Assembly: GCF_002135295.1 (NCBI RefSeq)
Contig: NZ_NEGG01000011.1
Location: 62,001-126,000, forward strand
Source: Acinetobacter sp. ANC 5054
GTDB lineage: Bacteria > Pseudomonadota > Gammaproteobacteria > Pseudomonadales > Moraxellaceae
Length of the DNA stretch: 64,000 nucleotides
Reading direction: 5' to 3'
Part shown: positions 35,171-45,454 of the stretch, piece after piece
Position numbering within the stretch: position 1 is the first letter of the stretch
Layout: each line of letters opens with the position of its first letter
Translations under genes and position numbers: made by a program
Notes under the pieces: generated by a model
Databases searched by the model: none
Told to the model about the DNA's origin: nothing
The model's input: only the letters and a program-made list of their open reading frames with translations

Positions 35171-37345
35171 TTAGGCAAAGTTAGACGCTTTTTGCAAAGG
35201 CCTTTTAGCTTGTGAATGACGCTCGTTTTTATCACGACTAGTCTCATTATCAGCAAAGTGCTCGGCAACAGCATTTAATATATCTTCCCGCATCTGCTGA
35301 AGTACTGGATGTAAGTCAGAATTCAATGATTGGGCCATCATATTAAATTGTGTTTCTAAAAACATATGGACTTTAGATAGTTCTATCGCTTGGGTTTCAA
35401 TGGCATACACCAAGCCATATATCACGCCTTGCTGTAAATATCGCGTATCTAAGCCATAGTTTAAATTGGTGGCAATTGAGCCTAATACTCGTTCATTAAA
35501 AGACAATTTTCGTAGTGGATCCCGAGCCACTCGCGTACATGGATCCTTATAAGCATGGGCACAAGAATCAATAAAACTTTGGCTTAGACGGGTTAAATCA
35601 TTCGCGCGATCTGGGTAGGTTTGGGTTAAACCCGCCTGAACTTCCTGCAGTACATTCCGCATGAATTGTTCTACGCCCAAGTCGGATAATGCCACTCCAA
35701 CGGTTTGATGTTTGAGTAAAGCCGATTTCCACGCCAACATGGCATGCACACCATTCCACAAACGATTCTTTATAATTTGAATATCTTGAATATGCTCGAC
35801 CAGAATCATCTGACGCATTTTTTCTAGCAATGGACTGTTATTTTCCACATAGATGGGCATGTCAGATTCTGCATTAAACAAGATCAAATCCATACTTTGT
35901 AATATATGACTCGGCTGAAAATTACGTCGCATATCCTCAACATACAAAGTGGCTTGACGTTCTTGTTCTACATTTAAACGGGTCGCATCTTCCATTTCCA
36001 CGAGATCAACATTATCTACTTCATCTGATTGAAATTGTTTAAAAATATTGTATTTGATGCGTAGTTGGCGATAGAGATTTTGATCACTTAATTTAGACAC
36101 CATACGGTTAACAACCGTATCACAGAAATAGTGATGCTGGATGATTTGTGCAGCGACCTCATCCCCCGCCAATTCTTTTAATGCCTGAGTCAAATGCTTA
36201 AGTAATAACGCTTTTGCACCGACTTTGTTCAAAATGAGCAATAAAGTTAGGGGTTCAATCGATTTTTCATCATGGGCAATATGACGTGCATATAAACCTT
36301 GCGCAATGGTTTTTGCCTCATTGGCAATGGCTTTTTCAGGCAAACAAATGGCGATTAGACTCGACTCAATATACATATCCTGCATTTGCTGAATATTTTC
36401 AGCATCAATGATTTCCATATTTTCAATACGTTCATCATAAGATAACTGCCCATAACGAATGCTGTACGTTCCAAACGCATTTACCGCAGAACGGTATAAA
36501 GGATTACGAGTCGAGGCATAGATTTTTTTCGGGCGTGTATAACCATCCCAATGTGAAAGCACTTGCGCAAGATAGCCTCCACCTATCGCACCAAAACCAT
36601 GAATGCCAACTGTGAGTTGATTGATGGTTTGTGGAAATGGTTCCTGTACATTAGGCATATCTAAATGCGCTGTGAATGGATCCAGCTCCAATAAAAAATC
36701 ATACATGCATTCAAAATAATAGTTGGCATTTGACAGCATATTTTCATTGGGCGCTTTAATGTCCTTAAATAGTACCGTTATTCCACCTGCGTCATGCGCA
36801 GAACAGACACCATTTTCCGAGTCTTCAAACATCAAGCATTCAGCTGACTCTAAATTAATTTTCTCTGCTGCTCTTTTAAAAATTTCAGGATGCGGTTTGC
36901 CATTTTCAACTTCATCACCACAGACCAATACATCAAAGAATTTATAGACATTTGCATTGATTAAATATTCTTCTGCAATTGCACGACGGCTAGAAGTCGC
37001 AACGGCCATGCGCAGCCCAGATTTTCTTAATCGCTCAAGGACTTGCACCAAGCCTTTTTTAATGGGTACACCATATTGACGTACGCTCTCAAGTTCGAGT
37101 TCATCGGCACGTTTGCGAATGTCAGCATAAGGGATATTTTCATCATATTCAGCTTGAGCAAGACGATGCGCACTTTGAGCACTCAGTCCTAAGCAGTTCA
37201 TTAAATATGAATCAGAAAACTCGATACCTGTTAATTCAAGAGATGCCTGTTTCAATGTTTGAAACCGTAAACGCTCAGTATCAAACATTGTTCCATCCAT
37301 ATCAAAAATTGCGCCATGTACCAAATCGTTATTAAATTTAAGCAT
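35171..37345 (-). CDS. mtlD: Bifunctional mannitol-1-phosphate dehydrogenase/phosphatase
   Basis: A 724-residue fusion. Residues 1-215 are a HAD phosphatase (DMDGTMFDTERL with the two Asp of motif I at 15 and 17, ATSSRRAIAEEY, GKPHPEIFKRAAEK, EDSENGVCSAHDAG). From about residue 245, TVGIHGFGAIGGGYLAQ starts the long-chain mannitol-phosphate dehydrogenase half. The protein reduces fructose-6-phosphate to mannitol-1-phosphate and removes the phosphate, giving mannitol as an osmolyte. This fusion is known from Acinetobacter, where it is induced by salt. There is no PTS neighbour, consistent with synthesis rather than uptake. Confidence 0.92.
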   Translation of the reverse strand: MLKFNNDLVHGAIFDMDGTMFDTERLRFQTLKQASLELTGIEFSDSYLMNCLGLSAQSAHRLAQAEYDENIPYADIRKRADELELESVRQYGVPIKKGLVQVLERLRKSGLRMAVATSSRRAIAEEYLINANVYKFFDVLVCGDEVENGKPHPEIFKRAAEKINLESAECLMFEDSENGVCSAHDAGGITVLFKDIKAPNENMLSNANYYFECMYDFLLELDPFTAHLDMPNVQEPFPQTINQLTVGIHGFGAIGGGYLAQVLSHWDGYTRPKKIYASTRNPLYRSAVNAFGTYSIRYGQLSYDERIENMEIIDAENIQQMQDMYIESSLIAICLPEKAIANEAKTIAQGLYARHIAHDEKSIEPLTLLLILNKVGAKALLLKHLTQALKELAGDEVAAQIIQHHYFCDTVVNRMVSKLSDQNLYRQLRIKYNIFKQFQSDEVDNVDLVEMEDATRLNVEQERQATLYVEDMRRNFQPSHILQSMDLILFNAESDMPIYVENNSPLLEKMRQMILVEHIQDIQIIKNRLWNGVHAMLAWKSALLKHQTVGVALSDLGVEQFMRNVLQEVQAGLTQTYPDRANDLTRLSQSFIDSCAHAYKDPCTRVARDPLRKLSFNERVLGSIATNLNYGLDTRYLQQGVIYGLVYAIETQAIELSKVHMFLETQFNMMAQSLNSDLHPVLQQMREDILNAVAEHFADNETSRDKNERHSQAKRPLQKASNFA

Positions 37346-37615
37346 TTATATTCCGTTTTTTTATCGTGACGAAATCATAAAGCACTTATAAGCTGAGGCT
37401 GGACAATTATAACTAATGAAACAATTTTGATTATTTTTTAATCAATTGTACGATTCTTGCTTAAGATTTTGTAACATCAAGAGAGCCGTAAGTAACATCA
37501 CGTAAGCAAAATAATGCACGATCATATGCTTCCGCGCCTGTTTCTTATGCTTAACCTCATACAAAAACGCGTCAATAATTGAGATGACTTCTCCTCAGTG
37601 TAACTTTTGAATACT

Positions 37616-38854
37616 TTATTCGGTCACATCGTAAGACGAGGTTTTATTGATCTGCCTCATTTTTAATGTCTGTAAAACAAAGAACGACATCAGTAATAAC
37701 ATCAACGTTAATAAAAAATAATACGGATATTCACGCTGCCATTGATATAAACCTGTGCTAATTAATGGTCCAACCACAAAACTCAAAGCTTGAGTCGCAG
37801 TACACCAACTCGCCACTTTAGTTTGCAAATGACTCGGTGCTGTTTGTGCAGCGCCCGTGGTAAAGGCAGGAATTAGACAAGCCACAGATATTCCATACAG
37901 CAGATAAGTCAATTGAAATATACGCAGTTCACTGGTCATTACAGAAATGAAAAGTGCGACCGCCATACTGACTAATCCAACCCAAAGTAAACGGTACACA
38001 GACCAATTGAGGTATTTAGAAATCAACGTTTGCATAATTACTAGCGCAATGCCCACAATCAGTGAACATTCAGCGAAGTGAACTGCCCCTTGACCTGTAC
38101 TCATTTCAAACCGATCTTGAATATAAAAACCTGCGGTTAAATTGACGGTCACAATCGCTAAATACAAGCTAAAGCCAAGCATTAACCATGAATAGCAATG
38201 TTTTAAACTGAATTGACTGCTAGGCGCTTCACTCTGAGCTTGCTGAATTCGAGAAGTGCTTTGATTTAAAGGCATTCGATCAAAATAGATGACTAACACA
38301 GCCGAAATTATGCTCAAGATAATAATCGCGCCCCAAAGCGGAGTCATCATGCCACCAAAACCAAGCAATAGCGTGGTAAGAAATGGCCCAATAATCACCC
38401 CTGCACTGTTTAATGCGCCAAACTTAGACATGGCTTGCGAGCGCTGTTGCTCCTGATTAAATGTGGTCATGACATAGCTTTGCAGAGCAATTTGTGGCAT
38501 CGCCATAAAAATACCGGTCGCTGCACGCGACAACATCAACAAACTAAACAGTAATAACATGCCGACATGGGAGCTTAAGCCATACATTAAAACGCCTGTG
38601 AAGATTCCCCATGTGAAGGCCATCCCAACAAAACCTATGCTTAACAGCTGATAGATGGAAAATTTACTTTGGTTTTTGGAAATATAAATTGCAGCAATTG
38701 CCATGAGTAAAGCACCCACAGACACCATTGCACCGCCTTGTATTTCGGTTAAATGTAACTCACGAACCAAAGGGGCAAGTAAGGGCAAAATCATCGAAAA
38801 ACTTGCGCCATTGGCTAAACTGGCAGCAATAAACAATTTATTATTTCGATCCAT
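37616..38854 (-). CDS. MFS transporter at the end of the siderophore locus
   Basis: A 412-residue MFS protein with 12 predicted helices. Helix 1 has ANGASFSMILPLLAPLV and the helix 4-5 region has RAATGIFMAMPQIALQSYV. It is on the same strand as the siderophore genes, 114 bp after the TonB-receptor gene and behind a possible terminator. Similar MFS proteins in NIS siderophore clusters export the siderophore, so that is the probable role. The second MFS gene upstream may do import or export; sequence alone does not tell. Confidence 0.8.
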   Translation of the reverse strand: MDRNNKLFIAASLANGASFSMILPLLAPLVRELHLTEIQGGAMVSVGALLMAIAAIYISKNQSKFSIYQLLSIGFVGMAFTWGIFTGVLMYGLSSHVGMLLLFSLLMLSRAATGIFMAMPQIALQSYVMTTFNQEQQRSQAMSKFGALNSAGVIIGPFLTTLLLGFGGMMTPLWGAIIILSIISAVLVIYFDRMPLNQSTSRIQQAQSEAPSSQFSLKHCYSWLMLGFSLYLAIVTVNLTAGFYIQDRFEMSTGQGAVHFAECSLIVGIALVIMQTLISKYLNWSVYRLLWVGLVSMAVALFISVMTSELRIFQLTYLLYGISVACLIPAFTTGAAQTAPSHLQTKVASWCTATQALSFVVGPLISTGLYQWQREYPYYFLLTLMLLLMSFFVLQTLKMRQINKTSSYDVTE

Positions 38855-38893
38855 TATTTTTGTTATCCATTTTTTTATGGCTACGTTATAAAC

Positions 38894-38921
38894 AATAGAG
38901 GTGACTTAAGCCACCCCTATT
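38894..38921 (-). terminator. Hairpin between TonB-receptor and MFS genes
   Basis: AATAGAGGTG pairs with CACCCCTATT (one mismatch, a G-U pair in the minus-strand RNA). On the minus strand it is followed by TTGTTT. It may partially separate the distal MFS gene from the siderophore operon. Confidence 0.5.
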
Positions 38922-38968
38922 TTGTAAGTGATCAATCTACAAATTGACTGTGTCCGGCTCAGTAAAGC

Positions 38969-41236
38969 TTAATATTTAACGCTATAACTCAAGCCATAGG
39001 TTCTACCCTGTGCAGGTAGGCTCGACATTGGACCATAGACTGTTTCAACTGATTGACTATATACAGATTTGTAGTCTGTATTCCACACGTTATATACACC
39101 AAATCCGAGATTACCAGGCCCAACTTTTGCATTGGCAATTACATCCATGGTGACAAATCCTTTAATTGCAGCTGCTGGCGAAGAACCATATTTCACGGCA
39201 TCCTTTTGTGCTTTGTCTGTCCCGCCTATTGCGAGTGCTTGAACACGCAAGCTCATATCATTATCAAACTGCCACTCTGAAAATGCCGTTGCTTTCAATG
39301 GTGCTACACGTATGGCATCAAGTTCTTGCCAATCACCTTGGGTATTTTTAAATTGGCCTGTGGTATATGCAACTGTCCCGCCTAAAGTCCACTGGGGTTG
39401 AAGCTCATAACTAACATTGGCTTCCACACCATAAATTCTTTCATCCGTATCAATCACATCAATGGTGTAATTGGGCGCACCAAATTTCAGACTTTTATCC
39501 GAATCATTATAGAAAGCGGTCACCCCTGCATTTAAGCCTGCTGCATTTTGTACACGCCAGCCGAGCTCATAGTTATTGACTTTAATCGGATCAATGGTTT
39601 GGCTATTGATCACAGAGTTTGCAGGCACATCACGGAGCATGCGCTGAATATCAGGTAAGTTAGAGCCTTGTGAAAAATTGGCAAACACTTGTTGAGCATC
39701 GGTTAGATGGTACACCGCACCAAAGTTAAATAGCGTCGCATCATGCTTTACAGTGCCGCCATTTAAGGTTTTAGCTTCATAACCCGGCATTAAATCCTGT
39801 GTAATGGCTTCCATGTACGGAACAGAAGAATCTACATCACTTTCTACACGCTCATGACGAATTCCCGCTTGTAAGCCTAGTCGATCCGTCAGCTCATATT
39901 GTGCTTGGGCAAAAATGCCTAATTTATCGGTTTCAACATCTGGGCCAAATGCATAATAGTTAAATGGCTTATAACTCAGACCATTACTCGCAATAAATTC
40001 AGCATTGTCATACATCTGAATATTTTGCTGATCCGTTTCATTTTCATAATCCACACCGTAGGTCAATCCCAATGGGCGACCATTGATATTCAGGTCTTTT
40101 TGCAAAGCTAGACGTGCACCCCAAACATCAATATCTGTTTCAGACTGATACACTAAAAATAGGTCTTGCCCCATTTCTCGTGCAGATGGGAACCAACGTG
40201 CCTTTTCATTGCGATAGTACGTTTCAGCGTTTAAACGATGTCCTAAAACATTCTGATTTTCATATTGTGTATTGACGCTGTAGCGTTCAGTCTGAGGTTG
40301 ATTTTCCAGTTCTAAGCCTTTAACTGACGTCAGGGATAATGGCAATTTCCCACCGACAGGCTGAGAGCGCAGTGCATTTAAATTTGGGCCATAATCTGGG
40401 CCATAATCGCTGTCTTGCTCATCATTATAATATTGCGCACCAAAGCTTAAGCTTTGACCGTCTGCAATTTTCCAACTCACACGACCATTAACATCTAGTG
40501 TATCGGTGTCTTGTCGGTCGGTCTGAGCAATTTCAGGCGCAATGCGATTGCCATGACTATCTTGAATTTCACCACGTTTTGTATAGCTCGCACCCAATGT
40601 GCCACGTAAATTACCTTGATTAAAATTCATGGTTTGGGTGGCTTCATAAGCCAGTGCATCTGACTTAAAATTGTCACCAGCCGTCACGCCTAACTTGGTT
40701 TCAAAACTCAGAGGTTCTGAGCCCCCACGCTTTGTGATGATATTGATAATCCCACCCGTCGCGCCTGAACCATAAATACTGCTCGCCCCCGATACCACTT
40801 CAATCCGTTCAATCATCGCAGGGCTAATACTGGTCAATTGACGTGAACCATCGCGATAGCCTGTTTGCGGTACGCCATCAATCATGTATTGCACGACTCG
40901 TCCACGCATGGTCATGCCATAGTTTGAGGTCGTACCACTTGAAGGTGTAAGTGATGGTACAAGTAAACCCACAATGTCTGCTGTGGTTTTGCCTGCATTG
41001 GCTTGTTTTTCAATTTCTTCTTTTGGAATGCTGTATACCGTTCCAGCAATATCCGCAATACTTTTGGCTGAGCGTGTTGCAGTGACCACAATTGGCGCCA
41101 TTTTTGTCACTTCGCTATTTTCACGTTGTACCACTGTGTTTGTCTGTACATTAGCATCAACATCTTGTGCATATAATTGGGTACAAATTGCGAGGCTTAA
41201 ACAAGTGAACTGCATCGGCAATATATAATGTTTCAT
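38969..41236 (-). CDS. TonB-dependent siderophore receptor
   Basis: A 755-residue outer-membrane receptor. The signal peptide ends near CTQLYAQD. PIVVTATRSAKSIADIA contains the TonB box, followed by a plug domain with VQYMIDGVPQ and IERIEVVSGASSIYGSGATG. The 22-strand barrel fills the remainder and ends YGLSYSVKY with a C-terminal aromatic. It lies 20 bp after the MFS gene in the siderophore locus and is therefore the likely ferric-siderophore receptor. Confidence 0.92.
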   Translation of the reverse strand: MKHYILPMQFTCLSLAICTQLYAQDVDANVQTNTVVQRENSEVTKMAPIVVTATRSAKSIADIAGTVYSIPKEEIEKQANAGKTTADIVGLLVPSLTPSSGTTSNYGMTMRGRVVQYMIDGVPQTGYRDGSRQLTSISPAMIERIEVVSGASSIYGSGATGGIINIITKRGGSEPLSFETKLGVTAGDNFKSDALAYEATQTMNFNQGNLRGTLGASYTKRGEIQDSHGNRIAPEIAQTDRQDTDTLDVNGRVSWKIADGQSLSFGAQYYNDEQDSDYGPDYGPNLNALRSQPVGGKLPLSLTSVKGLELENQPQTERYSVNTQYENQNVLGHRLNAETYYRNEKARWFPSAREMGQDLFLVYQSETDIDVWGARLALQKDLNINGRPLGLTYGVDYENETDQQNIQMYDNAEFIASNGLSYKPFNYYAFGPDVETDKLGIFAQAQYELTDRLGLQAGIRHERVESDVDSSVPYMEAITQDLMPGYEAKTLNGGTVKHDATLFNFGAVYHLTDAQQVFANFSQGSNLPDIQRMLRDVPANSVINSQTIDPIKVNNYELGWRVQNAAGLNAGVTAFYNDSDKSLKFGAPNYTIDVIDTDERIYGVEANVSYELQPQWTLGGTVAYTTGQFKNTQGDWQELDAIRVAPLKATAFSEWQFDNDMSLRVQALAIGGTDKAQKDAVKYGSSPAAAIKGFVTMDVIANAKVGPGNLGFGVYNVWNTDYKSVYSQSVETVYGPMSSLPAQGRTYGLSYSVKY

Positions 41237-41255
41237 GGATTTTCCTTATTCAGTG

Positions 41256-42506
41256 TTACTGAAATTTTGTTTGATTTTGAGTTTTAGAAATGATGAGTCG
41301 ACTGAGCACAACACTAACTACTGAGCCGATTGCCAGTAACAGATAGAAGTGACCATAACCTAGTGATTTTGCGAGAAAGCCTGAAAGCGCTCCGCCAATG
41401 AAATAAACCAATAATTCAAAGCAGACTAGAATGGTGAAATCTGTACCGGCTTGTTCTTTTGAACTGGTCTGCATGAAATAGGCATATAGTGAAGTCATTG
41501 CGACATAGCGAATTGCCAACATAATTACGACGAACAAACCAAGCAGTAGATGCCATTGTTCAAGCCAACCCAGAATGACCGCAAAGCCAATCACGGCATA
41601 CAACGCACTACGTAGCCATCCTGCCCAAAACAATAACTGTGTCGCGGCTATTTTTTTCAATAAAAATGCGGCACTCACTGCTGCCAGTAAACCAACAGCA
41701 GCGCCAATCACCGACATCAATACCCCAATTTGTGAGAGTGACCATTTTTGATCGATCAGCATGGGATTGAGCATGGCCATAGCAGGTGCTTCCACCACGC
41801 GATAACATACGATGAGTAATAAAGCCCAACGTATTTCAGCGCGTTGAAAAGCGCGTTTTAAACTGGGCTTGGCTTTGGCAATTTGGCTTTGAGTGTCCTC
41901 GCGAATAAAAAATACAGCGAACATGGTGACAAAAGTCATGCATGCCAAAGCACTCAGTGCCCATTGCCAGCCCCAATATTGATACAGCCATAAAGTGGCA
42001 GCGCCACCAAGCATGCTGCCGAGTGCCACCCCAATACTCTGCGCCATACTGCCAAGTCGACTATTGCCATCGGTAAATTTTTCAACGGTATAACCATCAA
42101 TTGCGATATCTTGCGTGGCAGCAAATGTTGAAATCCACAGTCCGACGATTACAAATACAGCCAAACCATATGAAAACTGGGTAAATGCCAGAACCAAGAC
42201 ACCCAGTACCAAAGCCATTTGTGTGAACAATAGCCAAGTTTTACGTTTTCCTAATTTTTTGACATAGAGCTGATCAATCCATGGCGCCCAAAAAAATTTG
42301 AATGCCCATGGGATATAAAGTAATGACAGCATGCCAATCCAGCGTAAATCTACCCCTTGATGTCGCAAAATCGCAGGCAAAGCCACGTTATAAAAATACA
42401 GTGGCAATGCATGCGCCAAATATAAAATAATCACCACACCCAAACTCAGCTTCGAGATTTGATTAGCTGCGGTGGCTGGTGTTAATTGTGTTGTGTGTTG
42501 TTGCAT
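41256..42506 (-). CDS. MFS transporter of siderophore locus (AmpG-like)
   Basis: A 416-residue transporter with 12 helices. Motifs resemble the AmpG/permease branch: LAHALPLYFYNVALPAIL, LYIPWAFKFFWAPWIDQ and TQDIAIDGYTVE. AmpG-like MFS proteins occur in NIS siderophore clusters, where they may import the ferric siderophore across the inner membrane. ATG at 42506 is chosen since GAGG lies 7 bases before it. The gene overlaps the 130-residue gene by 25 bp and is followed closely by the TonB-receptor gene. Confidence 0.82.
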   Translation of the reverse strand: MQQHTTQLTPATAANQISKLSLGVVIILYLAHALPLYFYNVALPAILRHQGVDLRWIGMLSLLYIPWAFKFFWAPWIDQLYVKKLGKRKTWLLFTQMALVLGVLVLAFTQFSYGLAVFVIVGLWISTFAATQDIAIDGYTVEKFTDGNSRLGSMAQSIGVALGSMLGGAATLWLYQYWGWQWALSALACMTFVTMFAVFFIREDTQSQIAKAKPSLKRAFQRAEIRWALLLIVCYRVVEAPAMAMLNPMLIDQKWSLSQIGVLMSVIGAAVGLLAAVSAAFLLKKIAATQLLFWAGWLRSALYAVIGFAVILGWLEQWHLLLGLFVVIMLAIRYVAMTSLYAYFMQTSSKEQAGTDFTILVCFELLVYFIGGALSGFLAKSLGYGHFYLLLAIGSVVSVVLSRLIISKTQNQTKFQ

Positions 42507-42874
42507 ATCCACCTCTGCACTGCCCATTGCAGCGCATCAGACTGTTCTAATGAAACGTAATAAGGCATTCGCCACGCTGCATGCAGCGCGGGAGTATTTA
42601 ACCGTTTGAAATCTTCTGCATCCTGTGCGATACGGACCAACCCCAAACAATATTGAAAAAACTGCTGTTTAAATTTTTTGTACCAGACTGCTTGAATCTG
42701 ACGGTATTCTTCAGGAAATGTCGTCCCTTCCTCAGTCTGCATCACTAAAACGAAATACTGATCTTTGAGAAAAAATCGTTCGACCTGTGTGAGCCATTGT
42801 TCAAATTCAGCCACAGAAACATGCGCAGCAAAGCGCATGTCCAAAATGTGCATATGTGTGCAGCAAAAACTCAT
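42482..42874 (-). CDS. Unknown small protein of the siderophore operon
   Basis: I do not recognise this 130-residue protein. It has no signal peptide. HILDMRFAAHVSVAEFEQWL at the start and YFVLVMQTEEGTTFPEEYRQ suggest a compact alpha-beta fold, reminiscent of STAS/SpoIIAA-like domains but not secure. It overlaps the acyltransferase gene by 4 bp and the MFS gene by 25 bp, so it is translated as part of the operon. Small accessory proteins of similar size occur in related siderophore clusters without assigned function. Confidence 0.65.
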   Translation of the reverse strand: MSFCCTHMHILDMRFAAHVSVAEFEQWLTQVERFFLKDQYFVLVMQTEEGTTFPEEYRQIQAVWYKKFKQQFFQYCLGLVRIAQDAEDFKRLNTPALHAAWRMPYYVSLEQSDALQWAVQRWICNNTQHN

Positions 42875-43500
42875 GATGCCGCCTGTTTAAGTTGCTGCTG
42901 ATAGTTTTTGGATGCTGTTAGGAAATGACCAAATTTTTGATAAAAGGTTTCGCGGAAGCAGTAATACAACATGGCGGTTTTTTCAGGCATCGGAATCAAA
43001 CGCTGCGCTTCATAACACATGTCTTCCACCACAGCAGCATAAGGTTTGACGCTATGATCAGGCTCACCCACAATTTTTGCTGAGGCGGCATTTTCAAAGA
43101 TATAGAAGCTTAATAAACGCATGGTTGGACGTAGATAACCCTTTCCAAACACCGATTTTTCGCCAAATAACAAATGCCAACCGAGGTCGTTTTCATCGCC
43201 CTCGTAGAACATACCTAAACGATCACGCTTTCCTTCATAAATTTCGGTATAGCCCACATCGACACCATCCACACCAACAATCAAAATACGGTGATGATCA
43301 TCTGCCAGCATTTTTTCGTAATACACTTTGAGTTCAATTTCAGACTTATTTAACTGCCACTGAGGAATAACATGCGGCTCATGCATCCATTTGTGCACCA
43401 AAGCCATATCTTCTGGATAGCGCATTTGTCTTAAATAGAATTGCGTCTCATTCTCATGATATTCATAAAAATCAGGGAGCTGACGCGATAAAGTAGTCAT
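42871..43500 (-). CDS. GNAT acyltransferase for siderophore assembly (IucB/AlcB-like)
   Basis: A 209-residue acyltransferase of the siderophore GNAT group. FYLRQMRYPEDMALVHKWMH opens the domain, HVIPQWQL and GVDVGYTEIYEGKRDRLGMF form the central sheet, and LFGEKSVFGKGYLRPTMRL holds the CoA-binding loop. Members N-acylate the hydroxylated diamine. If the product is acinetoferrin-like the donor would be a medium-chain enoyl-CoA rather than acetyl-CoA; the sequence does not settle that. It is shorter than IucB (about 315) and lacks its N-terminal part. Confidence 0.84.
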   Translation of the reverse strand: MTTLSRQLPDFYEYHENETQFYLRQMRYPEDMALVHKWMHEPHVIPQWQLNKSEIELKVYYEKMLADDHHRILIVGVDGVDVGYTEIYEGKRDRLGMFYEGDENDLGWHLLFGEKSVFGKGYLRPTMRLLSFYIFENAASAKIVGEPDHSVKPYAAVVEDMCYEAQRLIPMPEKTAMLYYCFRETFYQKFGHFLTASKNYQQQLKQAAS

Positions 43501-43602
43501 TTATTTAGTCCTATGTATGTGTGCTGTTATACGAATATTTTTTGCGAAATATGTGTGGTCAAAAATCTTTTTTAGTGACCAAACCATGTCTTAAGTCATG
43601 TG

Positions 43603-45444
43603 TTAAGAAGCAATGCTTTCTTTGCATGAAACAGTATTAGCTTGAGCCATATTCGACTGCGCTGCCCATTGCTGCAAAGTCACTGGACTCACAGGGTTTG
43701 CAATAGGGTCTAAAAAGACAGGGACAGGTCGTTCAGCCTCGTCGTTATAACTGGTGGTAAATAGACGAACTCGGTTTAGACAAATTTTTTCAAACTGTGG
43801 TCTAAACATACTGAATTTTTCAATTCGTTCTGCCAGTTCAGGATGCTGCTGGTGAAACTCTTCAATGACTTGAGAAATGGTTTGCCAAAATTCAAATTCT
43901 TGGTGTTCAGGAAAATCTTGCAAAAATACATTACAGATATAGCGGTAATGCACCATAAATAGCCCTGTAAAAATAAAATGGCTAAGTTCTTCTGCACTAT
44001 GGCGCAGTAAAATTTTGCCTTCTTCGGGTAAGTTATTCAGTTCTGGAAAATCTTCATCGACCAAATTCACATCGTCTATAAAGTCCTTCAAGACCATTTT
44101 TTGTGGAATGCCATGTTCATGGATCAGCATGGTATTTTCACCATGCGGTGAGAATGCTAAACCGTATTTATATAAACAAATCATTAGTGGCGTGACACAT
44201 ACTTCAGCGAAGCGTTTTAACCATTGCAGTGGCGTTAAACCTGAGGCAGTGATGAGTACCTGTAAAATTGATTGCCCATTGATATCACGGTGCAACAAGG
44301 CCGCCTGAGACATTGCCAACTGATTTTCAGCTACACATGGATCAACACTTTCTCGCCACAAGCAGCCAAATAACTCTTTAAACTGGTATGGAGCACCTTC
44401 AATTTGATCAAAGCAAGGTTGTTGAAGAGTCAAACTGGCAACTTCACCTAAAAATTCCACCTGAGTTTGCTTCAAATCTGCATCATTATGTTGAATGTGT
44501 TTTAGCCATGCCGTTACCGCAGGCGCTGCCAAATTACGTTTAGACGGTAAGCCTCGATAAACCGCAGTATTAAAAATACTCACTGGTAATTTCACATAAT
44601 GCCGCTTCGGATGACTGGTATTGCACAGTGTTCGAATGGATTGCATCGGTACGTAATCATCGAAACCAAGATCTAATTCAATAATGCGCAGATCTACAAT
44701 TTCATTGGCATAGGTTGGCAATATCCATTGATGCCACTGCCACGCATGTACAGGTATCAGATAATAATCTTTTGCAGCACAGTTTTTTTCAGCCAAGCAT
44801 TTCTCAAATTGTTGAAGCTGTACTGCATCTAACTCATGGCGATAGAGTTCACACGCCTGCCATTCTTGTGTTGAGCTAAATTCAGCCAAATCTTGATGAA
44901 CCGCTAACCATAAAACTTTCACTGTTGGTGATATTTCTGGCGCTGCTGTTAAGTAATCGTCATAGCCAAAGCCCATGCGGCCTTTACTCATAATCAGCCA
45001 AGGATGTCCACGTAGCATGCCCTCAATGCGATAATGCGGTGCTGATAACACAGCCGAACTCGGTAAACGAATTTCATCAAAAAGATGCGCTTCAGCTAAC
45101 CAAGTATTGTTCATTTCCTTTATCAAATATGCCTTGGTAAAAGGTTTGACGTCTGCTTGATTTGAGAATGCACGAATGAACTCATGCAAATTCCATGCAG
45201 GCGCATCCTCTGTTTCCGCTAGATCGCGTACACTGCCTTCCGTAATTTTCCAGTGACCCAATAAAAACTGAGTTGCTTCAAATTGATAGGTTTTGTCATC
45301 AACCTGAAGTTGCCATATATTTTCTGCAACCACTTCAATTTGAATAATTTCTTCATATAAAAACTCAGCGATCGCCATTTCGATTAGACGTTGCCCTGCA
45401 CGACGCCACTGCTTTTGATTTATTTGTAATTTTGCAAAGTTCAT
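43603..45444 (-). CDS. NIS siderophore synthetase (IucA/IucC family), second copy
   Basis: A 613-residue NRPS-independent siderophore synthetase. It has KLPVSIFNTAVYRGLPSKRN, the HPWxxH-like part HAWQWHQWI, and FSPHGENTMLIHEHG near residue 430, the adenylate-forming family's ATP and substrate site. A FhuF-like C-terminal region is present. It ligates a citrate carboxylate to an amine or hydroxamate with ATP. Two such enzymes in one operon imply two sequential condensations on citrate. This is the IucC-like partner by gene order; the split between type A and type C was not tested. Confidence 0.92.
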   Translation of the reverse strand: MNFAKLQINQKQWRRAGQRLIEMAIAEFLYEEIIQIEVVAENIWQLQVDDKTYQFEATQFLLGHWKITEGSVRDLAETEDAPAWNLHEFIRAFSNQADVKPFTKAYLIKEMNNTWLAEAHLFDEIRLPSSAVLSAPHYRIEGMLRGHPWLIMSKGRMGFGYDDYLTAAPEISPTVKVLWLAVHQDLAEFSSTQEWQACELYRHELDAVQLQQFEKCLAEKNCAAKDYYLIPVHAWQWHQWILPTYANEIVDLRIIELDLGFDDYVPMQSIRTLCNTSHPKRHYVKLPVSIFNTAVYRGLPSKRNLAAPAVTAWLKHIQHNDADLKQTQVEFLGEVASLTLQQPCFDQIEGAPYQFKELFGCLWRESVDPCVAENQLAMSQAALLHRDINGQSILQVLITASGLTPLQWLKRFAEVCVTPLMICLYKYGLAFSPHGENTMLIHEHGIPQKMVLKDFIDDVNLVDEDFPELNNLPEEGKILLRHSAEELSHFIFTGLFMVHYRYICNVFLQDFPEHQEFEFWQTISQVIEEFHQQHPELAERIEKFSMFRPQFEKICLNRVRLFTTSYNDEAERPVPVFLDPIANPVSPVTLQQWAAQSNMAQANTVSCKESIAS

Positions 45445-45454
45445 GTTGAATTCT

